Shown in pieces: positions 1 to 12,902 of a stretch of 64,000 bases of DNA. The DNA is from Topomyia yanbarensis (Eukaryota > Arthropoda > Insecta > Diptera > Culicidae). Each line of letters opens with the position of its first letter. Within the stretch, counting starts at the first letter, position 1. The notes beneath the pieces are model-generated. The model made no database searches and was not told the origin of the DNA. It worked only from the letters and a program-made list of their open reading frames with translations. Location of the stretch: the NCBI RefSeq assembly GCF_030247195.1, contig NC_080671.1, forward strand, positions 201,976,897 to 202,040,896, written 5' to 3'. Made by a program: the position numbers and the translations under genes.

Positions 1-2134
1 ATAGGCTCATTTTAAAGAGAAAATGAAAAGCTTTCGAATGAGCATAGTGTGATCGTGGGCATTCACGGGCGTCATTGTTGTTATCGCTTTAGAAGTTCGA
101 ATTCAATAAAAATTCATGACAAACAGTTATCTAAACACTAACCAAACCAACTAGTGACTTATTTTTGGCGATTTTACGATGTAATTTTATCACACGGATA
201 ATTTTTGTGAAGTAATGCAATTCATAAAATCAACCGTTTCTTTGAAAAACGAGAATAACCGTAATAATTCGTATGGTCAAATAATGCCAAAAACACTTGA
301 GTTATGTCCTTCAAAAAGCTGTCAAAAAATTTTGCATTCAAATCACCTAAAATCTCGCGAAAATGTCTCTGATGGCTCAGCTGATACGAAAAAAATACTA
401 GTGACAATATCGCATAACCTTCATATATGAACTTAAGTTCGGGCTTGGCCTACTGTAGATCGGAAGCTAAAACTTCGTAAAATCGCACTCCTGGTCCTTT
501 CCTCAAAATCAGCTAGTGCAGTACTCTTCGTCACTCTTTCAAGTTTGAGCCGCTCAAATGGTAGTCGGTCTTTGCCAGTATTGCTCTTCCCCCAACCATT
601 CTTCTAGGCCATCAATGGATCAAAAGCCCTTGTCGTTGTGTTTATTATATTTTTTACGCATGTCGTTTGCAATTTGTCATTTAACCCAATTATGGAAACG
701 TGTCTTATAGGGAGAGTGAAGATGCCAACGTGTCATTAACATTTCGCAGTGAATTTTCACATTCATTTAGGATATCTTTTACACTTTTTTACGCTTCCTT
801 TGTACTGCGGACTTTGGAAGTGTTTTTTTGTCTTTATTTAAGAGGTTTTCAGCCGATGGGCTGGTTCGCCTCCTCAACTTTGGAAATGTTTCTTGAATTG
901 TTAATAAGAAGCAATACTTCCGATGGTCGACTGTTCGGAGTTCAAATTGCTAGTTTCGAATTATTCGAACAGTCGCGAGCGACTTTCGTACATATTGCTA
1001 AGATGTCTATAGATGAATTGATACCTCTATTATATTACACGCGTTATGTAACGTTGTGTGTCAATTGAACCACCCTTCGGGCCATTGGGGCAACCCCCGT
1101 TTTGATAAATTGCCAAAACCCTTGATTTACTTTTGATAATATCTTCAGTTCTATTTACTCTAGAATCAACCCGCAAGATGGTTTTTGAAGAAAATTATTC
1201 AAGGAGTCTAGAAAAAATATTAATTTTTGGCGACAGTGCTGCCAACTATGCGATTTGTTCAGTTAAATATTAAGAGTTAATTTTTCTCTCAATACATATA
1301 AACTAAAAAACTAAACCTAGATATAACGTACATCTCGGTTTAAAAATTGTACGCTAAATCGAATTGTACGTTATATCGAAGCATGCAAAATTCTCACAGA
1401 AATGTTTTTCGCGGTACTTTATAATGTACAAGTTTGATAACGCATAACTAATTATGAAAATCTAACCTACCTAGTAGTGTGAAACAACTTTTCGCGTAAG
1501 AAAATTATAGTGGTTCCATAAAAATGATGGCACAATTAATTTAAATTTATTGGAAAAATTCTTATTTTGACTCCTTTCCTAATTTCTAAGTCATTCGTCA
1601 TAATTATTCTGTCTGGGCTTGTGAAGTGATTTTTAATATTCCCACCGTCTGCGCCTCATCAAATAAAAGCAATTTATGAGCTTTAATTGTTAGAATAGGC
1701 TATAAAGATCTATTTGTATCCACGATTCAAGAATTTCTGAAAATATATTTCAGTGCACTAACCGGTTTTCTAAATACCCCAAACCGGTTGTAAAACGTGC
1801 ACAGTTGTTACTACAAATATGATCTCTCACTCTTATTTATTTGATGTGATACGTAATAAGACTCGAAAACTGTCTTCGATTCTAATAACCGGATTCATGA
1901 GTCTCAGAAACCAGCAATAAAATTTTGGTAAATATCAATGGATTCCTCGTAGATCGTCAAGGGGACTTCACTTCATGCATCACATGATCGAAACATCAAT
2001 GCAAAACAGACGAAACAATCATAAGTCCAGGGAACTGAATTCAGGAATATCCGAAATCAGAGTTAAATGTGTCCGCTCTACTTTCAATATGGTTGATGTA
2101 ATTTGATTATCCAAATGTCGAGAATGATTAAAAG
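1..2134. other. AT-rich intergenic DNA, no gene recognised
   Basis: No open frame here looks like a known protein. The longest, about 120 codons near 700-1068, has no recognisable domain. Around 1318-1380 there are short copies of a GTACGTTATATCGA-type motif in both orientations, which recur at 4057-4145 beyond the repeat that begins near 2705. Confidence 0.6.
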
Positions 2135-2145
2135 AATCTGTAGTC

Positions 2146-2316
2146 TGGGGGAGGGGGGGGCGTAGCGTAGTTGGTAAATCGATTGCCTTGTACGCAGCGC
2201 ACCTGAGTTCGAGTCTCAACCCCACACATAGGGCTAGAAATTTTTCATAAGAGATTTTTCTATCCTGAAGAGGCGAATGACCTTAAGGTTAAAACCTCTA
2301 TAATCGAAATAAAAAA
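2146..2316 (+). mobile_element. tRNA-derived SINE (Feilai-like)
   Basis: A short retroposon with an internal RNA polymerase III promoter. The A box TAGCGTAGTTGG at 2163-2174 fits TRGYNNARNNGG. The B box AGTTCGAGTCT at 2206-2216 differs from GGTTCGANTCC at two positions. The tRNA-like head is followed by a non-tRNA body and an A-rich tail. It is flanked by an 11-bp direct repeat, AATCTGTAGTC at 2135-2145 and AATCTGTTGTC at 2317-2327 (one mismatch), as expected for LINE-mobilised retroposition. The head resembles the Feilai SINE of Aedes aegypti as I remember it; the family name is an inference. It is not a functional tRNA gene, because the 3' half does not fold into a cloverleaf. Confidence 0.85.
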
Positions 2317-2704
2317 AATCTGTTGTCCGAAGAACCGAATTCGAGAGTTTTAGAAAGCGATTGTGTCTGATTGTCATCAAATATGATTGCATTTGACATG
2401 CTATTTTTTGTGGCACAGCATACCATGGAACTTAAACATTGTCACACAAATATTATTAATTTTAGTTTTCAGTTAAAACTTATTTTGTATTATTTATTGA
2501 GATAAATGGTTGGTTTTAATAAATTACGACCATGCGCAAATAAAATTGGAAAAATCGCTCTCGTAAACTTCAATGAAGTAGACAATTGCTAACATGCTCA
2601 TTAGAAGCCCAATTAGAACGTTTCAAGATTGTGTGTAACATATTGAATTCTTAAAATAAAGCATACATGCGTAATTGAAGAGGAATTTGGGCATTAAAAA
2701 TAAA

Positions 2705-4056
2705 TTGAAAAACCTATTTTAATCCACCTAGCGGTGCAATTGTGCCTTTCTCAATCATGAATCACGAGAATGTGTGCGTTGTTTATATTCATTAAAAGAG
2801 TTCGAGTTCTAAAATTTTGAAAAAAAAAAACAGCCACGGTAATATTGAACTGAAAAAAGGTGCGAAATCGGCAAAGTCCCAAAAAGTCGATTTTTACAAA
2901 AAAAAAATTTTTTCGAGATAACATAAAATCTCGACGTTTCATGCATTTTAAAGATGTTTGGCATCAAAAATACGAATTCGATTTCTGAAATTTCATGGGG
3001 TCCCCCCGTTGAAAAAAAAAATTGAGTTCTGGCTTATATGGGAATTTCATATGTGACCGGACGATTTAGTTTATATTTCCGGACCCATATAAGCGATCCG
3101 TACGAAATTTTATAGACATCTGTGGGGATATTATAGCTATCATTTGGAACTAAGTTTGTGAAAATCGGCCCAACCATTTCAGGGAAACTGATGTGAGTTC
3201 GTAAATTTTGAAAGATGGCCGCTTTTCCCGGGCACTTCCGGAACCGTCTATGGTGGTTAATGTAGTCAACGAAAGTTTGGTTGGCCGTCGGTGACCTAGA
3301 ACAGCAAATTTAAGTTGTTTGAGAGACATTTTAGCGAAATTTTTACCTTTTTTGCTTTCATCGGAGTATCGGTTTGAATCACAATTTGCTATGTGATCGC
3401 ACGCCACAACCTGTAACTCCGGAACCGGAAGTCGGATCGGGATGAAATTAAATAGCCATTTACGGGGACGCAATACTTTTCATTTGAGGCCAAGTTTAGT
3501 CGAATCGGTCTAGCCATCTCCGAGAAACCGATGTGACTGTTATTCTGAATTTAGATACTTCCGCCGGGGCTTCCGGAACCGAGGATGGTGGCCGATGTGG
3601 CCAAATAGACTTTGAATGGATGTTAGTGACCTAATACTACAAATCGGAGCAGTTGTGGTCATATTTTGGAAAAATTTTCACCTTTATACATTCATTGCAG
3701 AATTTATTAAAATCGACATTTTCTGCGTGTTCGTACTTATCACCCTGTAATTCCGGAACCGGAAGTCGGATCCATTAGAAATTCAATAGCAGCCTATAGG
3801 AATGTTGCACCTTTCATTTGAGACTAAGTTTGTCAAAATCGGTTCAGCCATCTCTGAGAAAAATGAGTGACATTTTTGGTCACATACACACACATACACA
3901 CACACATACATACATACACACATACATACACACACAGACATTTGCCGAACTCGACGAACTGAATCGAATGGTATATGTCACTCGGCCCTCCGGGCCTCCG
4001 TTAAAAAGTCGGTTTTCAGAGCAATTGCAATACCTTTCTATTGAGAAAGGCAAAAA
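2705..4056 (+). repeat. GAGAAAGGCA repeat, copy C
   Basis: The left end reads AAACCTATTTTAATCCACC and then TGTGCCTTTCTCAAT. The right end reads ATTGAGAAAGGCA, giving a short terminal inverted repeat. The inside consists of degenerate monomers of roughly 300 bp, each containing the same run of motifs: CCGGAACCGGAAGTCGGAT, then AAATTCAATAGCAGC, then CACCTTTCATTTGAGAC, then AAAATCGGTTCAGCCATCT, then GGTGGCCAATGTGGCCAAA. Near the right end is an impure CA/CATA microsatellite (3885-3937) followed by CAGACATTTGCCGAACTCGA, the same sequence context used by LINE family 2 further along. I see no convincing TSD and no coding potential. Confidence 0.75.
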
Positions 4057-4233
4057 TGTACGTGATATAGAGGAAAAATGTACGTTATATCGAGTGACGC
4101 TATATCGAGGGTGTATTATATCGAGGGTACGTTGTATTGAAGATTACCTGTATTTTAATATTGAAAATTCTAATGACATCGTATTCTTCAATCATTTTTA
4201 CAAAAAAAAAACAGTTATGACCTCAATATAATT
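4057..4233. repeat. short tandem GTACGTTATATCGAG-like motifs
   Basis: Between two copies of the large repeat is a run of 15-17-bp units such as GTACGTTATATCGAG, ACGCTATATCGAG, GTGTATTATATCGAG and GTACGTTGTATTGA. Similar units lie near 1318-1380, partly inverted. Function unknown. Confidence 0.5.
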
Positions 4234-5245
4234 TGATCTGTTTTTTTTCGAGATAACATAAAATCTCGACGTTTCATGCATTTTAAAGATGTTTGACATC
4301 AAAAATACGAATTCGATTTTTGAAAAAAAAAATTGAGTTCCGGCTGGTTCAGTCTATATTTCCGGAACCATATAAGCGATGCGTACAAAATTTTATAGAC
4401 TTCTGTGGGGATATTATGGCTATCATTTGGGATTAAATTTGTGAAAATCGGCCCAACCATTTCCGGGAAGCTGAAGTGAGTTTGTTAATTTTGGTGGTGG
4501 ACAATATAGCCAAAGATAGTTCGGTTGGCCGTCAGTGACCTAGAACTGCAAACTTAAGTTATTTGAGAGACATTTTAGTGATTTTTTACATTTTCTCTTT
4601 CTTCGAAGTATTGGTTTGAATCGGAATTTGCTTTGTGACAGTACGTCACAACCCATAACTTCGGAGCCGGAAATCGGTTCGGGATAAAATTAAATAGCCA
4701 TTTACGGGGATAAAACACCTTTCATTTGAGACTAAGTTTAGTCGAATCGGTCAAGCCATCTTCGAGAAATCGATGTGACTGTTATTCTGAATTTGTATAC
4801 TTCCGACTGGACTTCCGGAACCGATGATGGTGGCCAATGTGGCCAAAGAGACTTTGAATGGCTGTTAGTGATCTAGTACTACAAACCCAAGAAGACGTAG
4901 CCACATTTTGGAAAATTTTTCACTTTTATACATTCATTTCAAAATTTGTTAAAACCCATATTTTCTGTGTGATCGTACTCATCACCCTGTAATTCCGGAA
5001 CCGGAAGTCGGATCCATTAGAAATTCAACAGCAGCTAGAACGTTGCACCTTGCTTTTGGGACTAAGTTTGTGAACATCGGTTCAGCCATCTCTGAGAAAA
5101 GTGAATGAGATTGTGTTCACGTACATACACACATACATACACACAGATATTTGCCGAACTCGACGAACTGAATCGAATGGTATATGTCACTCGGCCCTCC
5201 GTTAAAAAGTCGGTTTTCAGAACAACCTTTCTATTGAGAACCAGC
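4234..5245 (+). repeat. GAGAAAGGCA repeat, copy D (5'-incomplete)
   Basis: Repeats the internal part of copy C, beginning at TTTTTTCGAGATAACATAAAA (matching about 2908) and lacking the left terminus. It keeps the CACACAGATATTTGCCGAAC stretch (about 5138-5158) and ends at CCTTTCTATTGAGAA without the full GGCAAAA terminus. It is a tandem, 5'-truncated relative of copy C. Confidence 0.65.
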
Positions 5246-8200
5246 CGACTTTGCGTGACTGATTTTTTTGTACATAATGAATGTATAAATAAATCTCAAC
5301 ATTACACAAAAGATCTATTCTTGCCTTGCGTTAAAAATCGTAAACCTCAATAATTTGCGGTTTGAGTACTTTACACCAGACGCCTTCCTTAACTGTTTGC
5401 AGGTTAATGCCACCACTGCCAGCTATCCGTAGCGTCTATCGCTTAATATACCGTCCGGACGTTATAGTCATGATTTCGCTCGCTTGGCATGCGAGCAACG
5501 AATGTTTCAATCAAACACGCGGCACCTCCATTTATAACCCCTCCATATTTGATTGAGTTACTTAGATGATCTCTATTGATGGCCCTGTCCGGAATAGACT
5601 GACTCATGTATGGGAGGTGTTTTTTACGTTTTCTGAGGTCTATTCATTCTCAATAGTGTACTATTGAAATGCATAAACAACAAAGCAATAAACCATAATT
5701 TCAGATAATTCCAAATTGTTTGGTGATAAAAAGAAGTAAATACATCCATAAATAATAAAAATACTAGCGTTCAAATTGGCGACGCAAAACCGAGACATTG
5801 ATTGAATTTACACTGTAGAATGACGCAGAGCCCAAAACAGTGAATAAAATCATTTTTAAAGTCAAAAACTTTCCGTCGGAAAAATGCTGCCCCGTCGCCA
5901 TCTTATGATCAAATAACTTGAAATTTTGTTTTTGTATATCAAAATTAGAAGTATAAACTTGATTTTACAGGATCTCGATTAATCTCTTCGTTGCGCCAAC
6001 AACAATTTCCAAAATATGCCTCCATTTTCGTGCTGTACAGTGGTACAACCCTTAAGTTGTGCAATTTTTTACTCGAATCAACTGTTTTTCTATGCGAGAA
6101 CCCACAAACTTCATAAAAAGATATTTGCCTCAACCGAAATTTTCAAAATAATCATATAATTTTCCAAAAATAATGTAATATACTGAATGCAGTTTTTTAA
6201 GTGGTGCGCTTTCAAGTGTATTATTTTGCTCACTTATTTAAATAAATATATGTGTTTAGTGTAAGCTAAACGTTTTTTTTGCTCAGAAGATGAAGGCGTA
6301 GAAACATAGGCGATAGACAAAATTAAATTATATTTGCTAAAACCGTGGCCAAATACGATCTCCATCTACTGGAAACAAAGTGGCCGTGCTTCCAGTTATC
6401 GAATGCAGAAAACTTATGCGAAAGCTTGAAGAAGTGTGTTCTTACGATGAACAGACTTGACTCATAATAATAATATATCGTGAAATAAGACAAGTAACAA
6501 GTAAAATCGTTTGGAAATAAGAAATGGGCAAAGAAGAATTACTGAAAATGTTCAAACCATCACTCCTCGAACGACGTCGCCTTATCGCACGGTTTGATTT
6601 ATGATGAACGTGTTTCAGCTTAATTTGTAAAATAAATGGAACTCGCGACTCCAGAAAGCTGCTACTTGGTCATGGTCTGATGATTTAGAGGGGCGATAAG
6701 TGTTGGCGGCCCAACAAAATACTCACGGTAATAGTCAAAGTCATTATTTCCTCACGACAAGTTGCCCATTCTATCAATGATCGCTACTGTTCCCAGCCGG
6801 CACCGGTAGGCGCAACCGGCTCAACAATCTGACGGACGTATAGCTCAGATCAAGTAGGACCAGTGAATGGTAGCACAATCGAAGACAGAAGCTTCTACTC
6901 GTTTGCTATGCTACAAGTAATTTTACAAGACAATCAGCATATTATCAACCTCTCATCTAGGTAGCCATGCGAACATCATACAGACAGTCGCGCTGCATAC
7001 ATCCATACGCTAGCTGTCTAGAGCATAAGAGAACTACGCCCACCTTGACTTGACTTGACGGCCAGCCCGACCTCTTCAGTCTTTCTTTCGGCAGGCCCTC
7101 ATCAAGAATCAGACAAGCAACCTGATGGCGGCAGAAAAGTTCCGTGCTTCGATGAGAATACTTGAGAATAGCCTGCCACCGACGTCGTCACTGTCGTAAT
7201 CATCCATCGTCCTGTCTGTCGTCCCATCACAACGACCGCACCAACGGCACGCTGCTCGCTCGTTGCTCACCCACTTCAACACTCGCAGACAAGTGGAGGC
7301 GGGAATGGAAAGCATTCAAAAGGAAATTAAGCAAAGCTCGGCGTGAGGGAAAACAACGATTCTGACAGTCAAATTATAGGTTTATACATTTCCATCAAAC
7401 AAGAGCTCAGAACAGTGGTTCTGCTTTCAAACCTGAGCTGGTAAAAATTCTGTCTTATAATCATTCGATTTTTGAATTTCTTGGATTCAGGGCATTCGGA
7501 AACATTTTCAACCACTGTGCGCTCGTTATCGTTTTGCTTCAATCATCATTTTTAATATGATTTTTCGAGGATAACATCGTAATTGAATCAGACAAGGGGA
7601 TAATTATTTCTCGCTTGATCAAAAATGTATTCCCACTTTCAGTTTCAGTGATTTGTCCGCTCTTACTTTGCTTTTCTCATTCGTGGATTGAACCATCAAC
7701 TCTGAAGAGCCGAAGAACAAGATTGGTGCAGTGATGCTTGGCGTTTGTCCGTCCGACCGGCTCTCATTCGTTTTCTTTTAATTACACGCCGTTCCACTCG
7801 AGAAACACCACCCACTAAAGCATGGTCGTTCGAAGCGCAGAACTGGAAGGGACTTCAGATCTAGAAGTGACGGAAGATTGCTTCGGCGAATTATTACTAA
7901 TCTTCCGCTGCGATTTCCCGTGGTGCTCTTTGCCTCTGCCGTCCGCGTTAATTTCATAGTGCCTTAATCAGTGGTCGCCAGTTCGATGCAACAATTCGGT
8001 TGTTTGCTCGCGGATAATTTGACAGGACTGAAGTTCATAATATTTCATAATCTGGAATCCTTGAAAGCTAAGGTGACCAAGATTTGGGTGACATTTGCGA
8101 TTATAGTTGGTCAAGTGGTTAACACTGCCAAACCTATCACTAGATTCATCCCTGTCCGAAACTCCGTTCCGAAAAAAGCACCACGGTCACATCAGGAACA

Positions 8201-9129
8201 ACAAGCCCAGCGTAACCACTTAACATAATATTTTATTTCGCTGTCGCTTCTGGGGTAATTATTTTCTAAATTAATGTCTGCCAGTGTCTCATGGAGATAG
8301 ATAGATGGAAATAAATTCACGCACCAGCCCAGGGCTCGAAGAAAAGTAAACGACTCCCGCTGGGGGAGGAAAGAGTGTGCAATTGAAATTGTCTTTTCGG
8401 CAGAAAAACATTATCATTTAGGAAAATTAAACGCAGGGAGGCCATCAGATCCCACAGGACACCGGCATCGTATACATCAGGAAACAGCCAGACAGTCGGT
8501 CTGTTTTGAGGCAAGATGGGAAACCGACGGAGATGACAGAATAATGGCGACGGCGGCGTCGAGCAGCGTGCTGCTTTATGGCATTCGCGCTTTCACTCTC
8601 TCCTACCGGTTCTCCTAAGTGCGCTTGAGACAGAGGGAGAGGACGAGTAAGTGAATTTAAATTTATGGCACTGAAGGAAAAAGGACATTGCGCAATAAAT
8701 AAAGTGGTTATAAAGTGGCAATAAACAACAGCGAATGAGAATGGATGGCTTACAGTCTCAGGCCGTTTTATGAAAGATTTATTTTTATTTTCATTCTAAC
8801 TTTTACAGAAGAATTATGAATCACACGTGAGCGGTTTTTTGGACAACTACGTCGATTATCATAAACCTTCGTTTCTGTTTCGATAAACATACGTTACTTA
8901 GATAATCCTTGCAGAAACCAAACGAAGCTGGTATTAATTGAAATATATTACACCAGACAAACCTGGAGTGCAGCGGCTGCACTAAATTTTAATGCCGTGT
9001 TTCTTAGTATGATAAACATTCTCAAATTCTCTGTCAATTATTACGGCACAATGGATGGAAACCGCCCAAAACCTCAAAAAATTACCAATTTTTGGTGATA
9101 TCATATTTTTGTTCTAACATTGAAATGTA
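5246..9129. other. intergenic DNA, no gene recognised
   Basis: I find no convincing gene. The stretch 6800-8700 is less AT-rich than its surroundings and has several short frames (7109-7365, 7971-8228), but none has a recognisable domain, and the longest begins with GTG. It could hold unrecognised untranslated exon or regulatory sequence. Confidence 0.5.
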
Positions 9130-9131
9130 TA

Positions 9132-9407
9132 CAGTCGTGATTCGCTGGTTGGACACTTTTTGACTGGACCGCTTTTTAGTTGGACCTCCGCTAGTTGGAC
9201 CATTGTCATACTAAAAGGCATTTGAATGTCAAAATCATGTCAAATTTACTTTGACAATCAATCTGACAATTATTAGAGATGTTAATAGAAGCAATTACAC
9301 TACTAACGTCTCCTTTGGAGAGTTTTTGACATCTGTCAGTCGGTCCAACTAACGAATCAAATTCGTTAGTTGGACAGAGGTGTGACCCACCCAGCGAATC
9401 ACGACTG
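9132..9407. mobile_element. pogo/Tc1-like MITE with TA duplication
   Basis: 276 bp bounded by inverted ends CAGTCGTGATTCGCTGGTTG (left) and the complement of CACCCAGCGAATCACGACTG (right), with one mismatch over about 20 bp. It is flanked by TA at 9130-9131 and 9408-9409. The CAGT start plus TA duplication fits pogo-type members of the IS630-Tc1-mariner superfamily. GTTGGAC motifs recur inside in both orientations. There is no transposase frame, so it is non-autonomous. Confidence 0.85.
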
Positions 9408-9619
9408 TATTTTCAAATTCTCAGAAGAATTGAATGTGTATTGAATTTTTGTGACACTTTAAAGTTCGGGACGCAGAATATCTCCAGAACAAATATATGC
9501 GGGTAATGTAATCCACAAAATTTATTTTAGTCAAAAAAGACTTGACTGGGATTATGTTTACGATTTTCGGAGTGGAAAGGCTGTACCAAATACAAATATG
9601 TAATAATAACAATTTTTAT

Positions 9620-9875
9620 TTGGCTGTACCTTTCATATAATACTAAGTTTGCGCAAATCGGTTCAGCCATCCCTGAGAAACAGAGATGACATTTTTGCCA
9701 CATTCACACATACATACGCTCACACTCATTTATTCATCCAGACATACACACACTGACATTTTCAGATCTCGACGAACTGAAATGAATGGTATATGCCACT
9801 CGGCCTTCTGAACCGGGATTAGCTTGACGATTTTCAGAGTGATTGTATAATCTGATTTTAAGTGGTCTTTCGCAT
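9620..9875 (+). repeat. GAGAAAGGCA repeat, solo right-end fragment
   Basis: A diverged right part of the large repeat. It contains CTAAGTTTGCGCAAATCGGTT, CAGCCATCCCTGAGAAA, an imperfect CA/CATA microsatellite, then ATCTCGACGAACTGAAATGA and CACTCGGCC. The terminal GAGAAAGGCA is not preserved. Confidence 0.6.
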
Positions 9876-10753
9876 TTTTTGTGAAACCATGTCACGACAG
9901 ATATCAAAACGAATAAACTAGATGTCTTCAGAAATATGAATTATATTAATATTTGCTTCAACTTTGCCGAAAGCAAGAACCGTGTATCTGAATATTTTTG
10001 GATAATAAATTTTCTAATCGCTTAAAAGTGGGTTAAACACTAAAACATACATATCAAGATAAATGTTTCTTGATATTCAGAAACATTTCCGGACAAGTAA
10101 GACCACTAAACTCAGATGATTAGACCTTATTCATCTAAACAATTTCGGTCGCCAAATTAGAGACCATCTTGGATATTTTGCATCACATAAAAAACTACCG
10201 TAACTAAATTCAACGTCCCAAAATGATCTTGAATGTAGGTTTTGTCTGGCTCTTGTTCGAAGACCCGCCAAGCCATTAAAAACTTTTCTAATAATTTTCC
10301 AGCAGAAGACTTCAAACTGCAGACATATGGTTTGGCGATATTGAAAAACATTTTCGGATTTGACTTGCAACTCTTTTGATTCCAGCGTGTATTTACTGGA
10401 TAAGGTGGATACATAAATTTCTCAGATGAGAAACTATAAACTTTGCCTCGCCGTCCTTTCTGCTCATAGTTTTGATCCGTGCCAACTGCCTGCATAGGGT
10501 GATGAGCCTATTTGCGCCATGTTTCTATTATCACCCTACGCATTTGAAGCCGTTGGTTAGAGCAGTGTCTGCCATCTTTGTTCAACGCATTGAGTCAAAT
10601 GGTAGCGCGACAATAGGGGCACTCGATTCGAGTTTTTATTGTGCTCAAACACGAGATTTTTACTGTTTTCAACGCATTTGTGTTATTATATTGGTTCTTA
10701 ACAACGAAGCAAAGCAGTTGATGTAAATTTTAACGCATTCCATTGATTATAAG

Positions 10754-12902
10754 TAGGGTTCGTCGCGGTTGCGGTATTTACCGCAACCGCGCGGTATTTA
10801 CCGCACCCGCACCGCAAAAACTGCGGTGCGGTAAGACACTTTTTCTTGCGGATGCGGTGCGGGAAATGAGCATTTACCGCGCGGTATTACCGCAACCGCA
10901 CTTAAAAAAATAATTGATAAGTCTGCAGTCTGCATTAAAAAGTGAATTAAAACTTTGACTTTTACCATTTAAGAACGACGAAACTTATAACCTTACAATA
11001 GGGAAACATAATAAACATTTGATTGCTCTAATTTCCATGGACAATGATTGGAAAATAAATCCGAATATAATACGTATTCGACCTACCGCTACTTGATTTT
11101 TTACATTTTGTTTATTCTAATATGATAAAACAATCTGTTACTAAGAAATAAAATCTATAAGCTGTGTCCAATATAATTTGACATCAGTATTTTTACGACA
11201 TATTTTGAACATTTTTAAAAATTTACAAGCGAACCTTTTCAAATATATAAAATGCACAATACAATCATTGAAAAACAATTGAATTGCACTGTCAAATCCA
11301 ATTTAAAAATGCATCATTTCTCCCGTTTCCTCTTTAAAATCGTGGAATTCTGAATCGTTTACGATGACATTTTCTCAACTGTGAATTTTGATTAAATTGG
11401 AGAACTTTTGATTAATTTGGAGAATTTAAAAATTTTGCTATTGATTGCTGCGGAAGAACGTTTTTGTATGTATAATGATGAAGTACATGTAGTGTTCGCA
11501 GTACCGACCCTTTTTGTCGAGAACCGGTACTATGGTATTGAAGCCCTTTTTTTTAAATTCGAAAAGAGCTTCAAAATGAAATTGAATGCTGAAACTGATT
11601 ACCTTATTCTCAGATGATTGATTTGTGCTGATCAAAAAACATGTTTATTGTTTTTAATTGATTCGGAATGGCATGACTCATTTCAGCAGAAAATATTTTT
11701 CGTATGCGGCACCTTCTTTTATTTCGAAATCTAGGCCACTATGACTTTTATCGACTTTAACAGATGGTAAAAGCAAATACAAATTATATATTTGTATTTG
11801 GTAAAAGTAAGAAACACTATTAATAACAGTAAATCAAAGCGAGAATGGCAGTAAATCCGAGCAGGTTGCTCGCTTTTCCTCTCTTGATTTGCTATAAATT
11901 GGTTTCGACCTGCATACCAAGGCTCTTTGCTTTCCTGTAAACTATGGAGTTTTGCTGAATTTTCCTATCACTAATAATCACAAATCGCCCCATTTGGAGT
12001 AGCTCACCAAGTCTAAAATTGTTAGCTGCTAAATCGCTGTTCTTTATTTTATAAATAAAGGTTTAAGAGCAAACCAAAGACATGATTTAGACCATAGTCT
12101 TATTACGTGCCACCCAGTAAAAAATGGAAACCAATCAGAATGTCGCTAATAAAAAAAATCGTAGCAAATTTTTACGTCTCTTACGCTAGATGTGAATATT
12201 ATGAAATTTAGAACAAAATCGTTAAAATTTAATAATAACAATATGAAGAATTTCAACATTCCGTTCAGTACAACGAGAGCTAGTAATGTTTAACTTATAG
12301 AAGGTAATTAATATAATTAAAAGTCATCTTGCAGACCGATATTTTGAAACATGTCTCCCTAGAGAATCGACATATTTTTCATAAAAAAAATTGTATGGTA
12401 CCGAAAATACCGGTACTGGCTTTTCTTCAGTACCGGTATTACGGTACCAAAAATGGGTCGGTATTCCCGGGATTTTCGGTACTGGTATAACCGGTACCAC
12501 AACCCTAAGTACAGCTACATTTCATCTGACTTCAGTGCTATGCTAAGATTTACCTTGTTTCGAAAGTATTTATCTCAAAATGTACGGAATTTTATTAATA
12601 AAACCTGTAAAGTGTCAACTTTTTTAATTTTTTAATAAATGTTACATTCTGAGGAGTCCGTCAAAGTTAATGTACGTATAAATAAGAGTAATATTTTATT
12701 ATATTTGGTTATTCAAAAAAATTAATAATTTTTCAACACACTTTTCAAAAATACAGAATTTTACCGCATTTACCGCATTACCGCGCGGTGCGGTGCGGTA
12801 AATGCAGTGCGGTTGCGGTAAGCGGTGCGGTTTTATTATTTTTTTGCGGTTGCGGTGCGGGCTATACATTTACCGCCCACATCCGCACCGCGACGAACCC
12901 TA
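10754..12902. mobile_element. hAT-type non-autonomous element, 2.15 kb
   Basis: The termini TAGGGTTCGTCGCGGT and ACCGCGACGAACCCTA are a perfect 16-bp inverted repeat. They are flanked by the identical 8-bp duplication ATTATAAG (10746-10753 and 12903-12910), diagnostic of hAT transposition. Both ends carry arrays of subterminal GCGGTATTTACCGC/ACCGCA motifs, as in hAT elements whose transposase binds subterminal repeats. The interior is AT-rich and has no recognisable transposase, so it is non-autonomous. A further element (11490-12507) is inserted inside it. Confidence 0.9.
11490..12507. mobile_element. Inner hAT-like element nested in the 2.15-kb hAT
   Basis: The right end GGTACCACAACCCTA (ending 12507), with subterminal GGTACCGGTATT-type motifs, is matched by a degenerate left end TAGTGTTCGCAGTACC at 11490 and by AGAACCGGTACTATGG. 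The flanks AGTACATG (11482-11489) and AGTACAGC (12508-12515) share six of eight bases, compatible with a decayed 8-bp duplication. About 1.0 kb, with no transposase recognised. The left boundary is less certain than the right. Confidence 0.6.

Noticed and set aside
700..1068. 122-codon plus-strand frame as a host gene
   Set aside because: The frame is not supported by any domain, splice or codon signal; it opens with a non-ATG codon in AT-rich DNA.
2146..2222. Possible tRNA gene
   Set aside because: A and B boxes are present, but there is no complete cloverleaf, and an A-tail and TSD follow. It is a SINE head.
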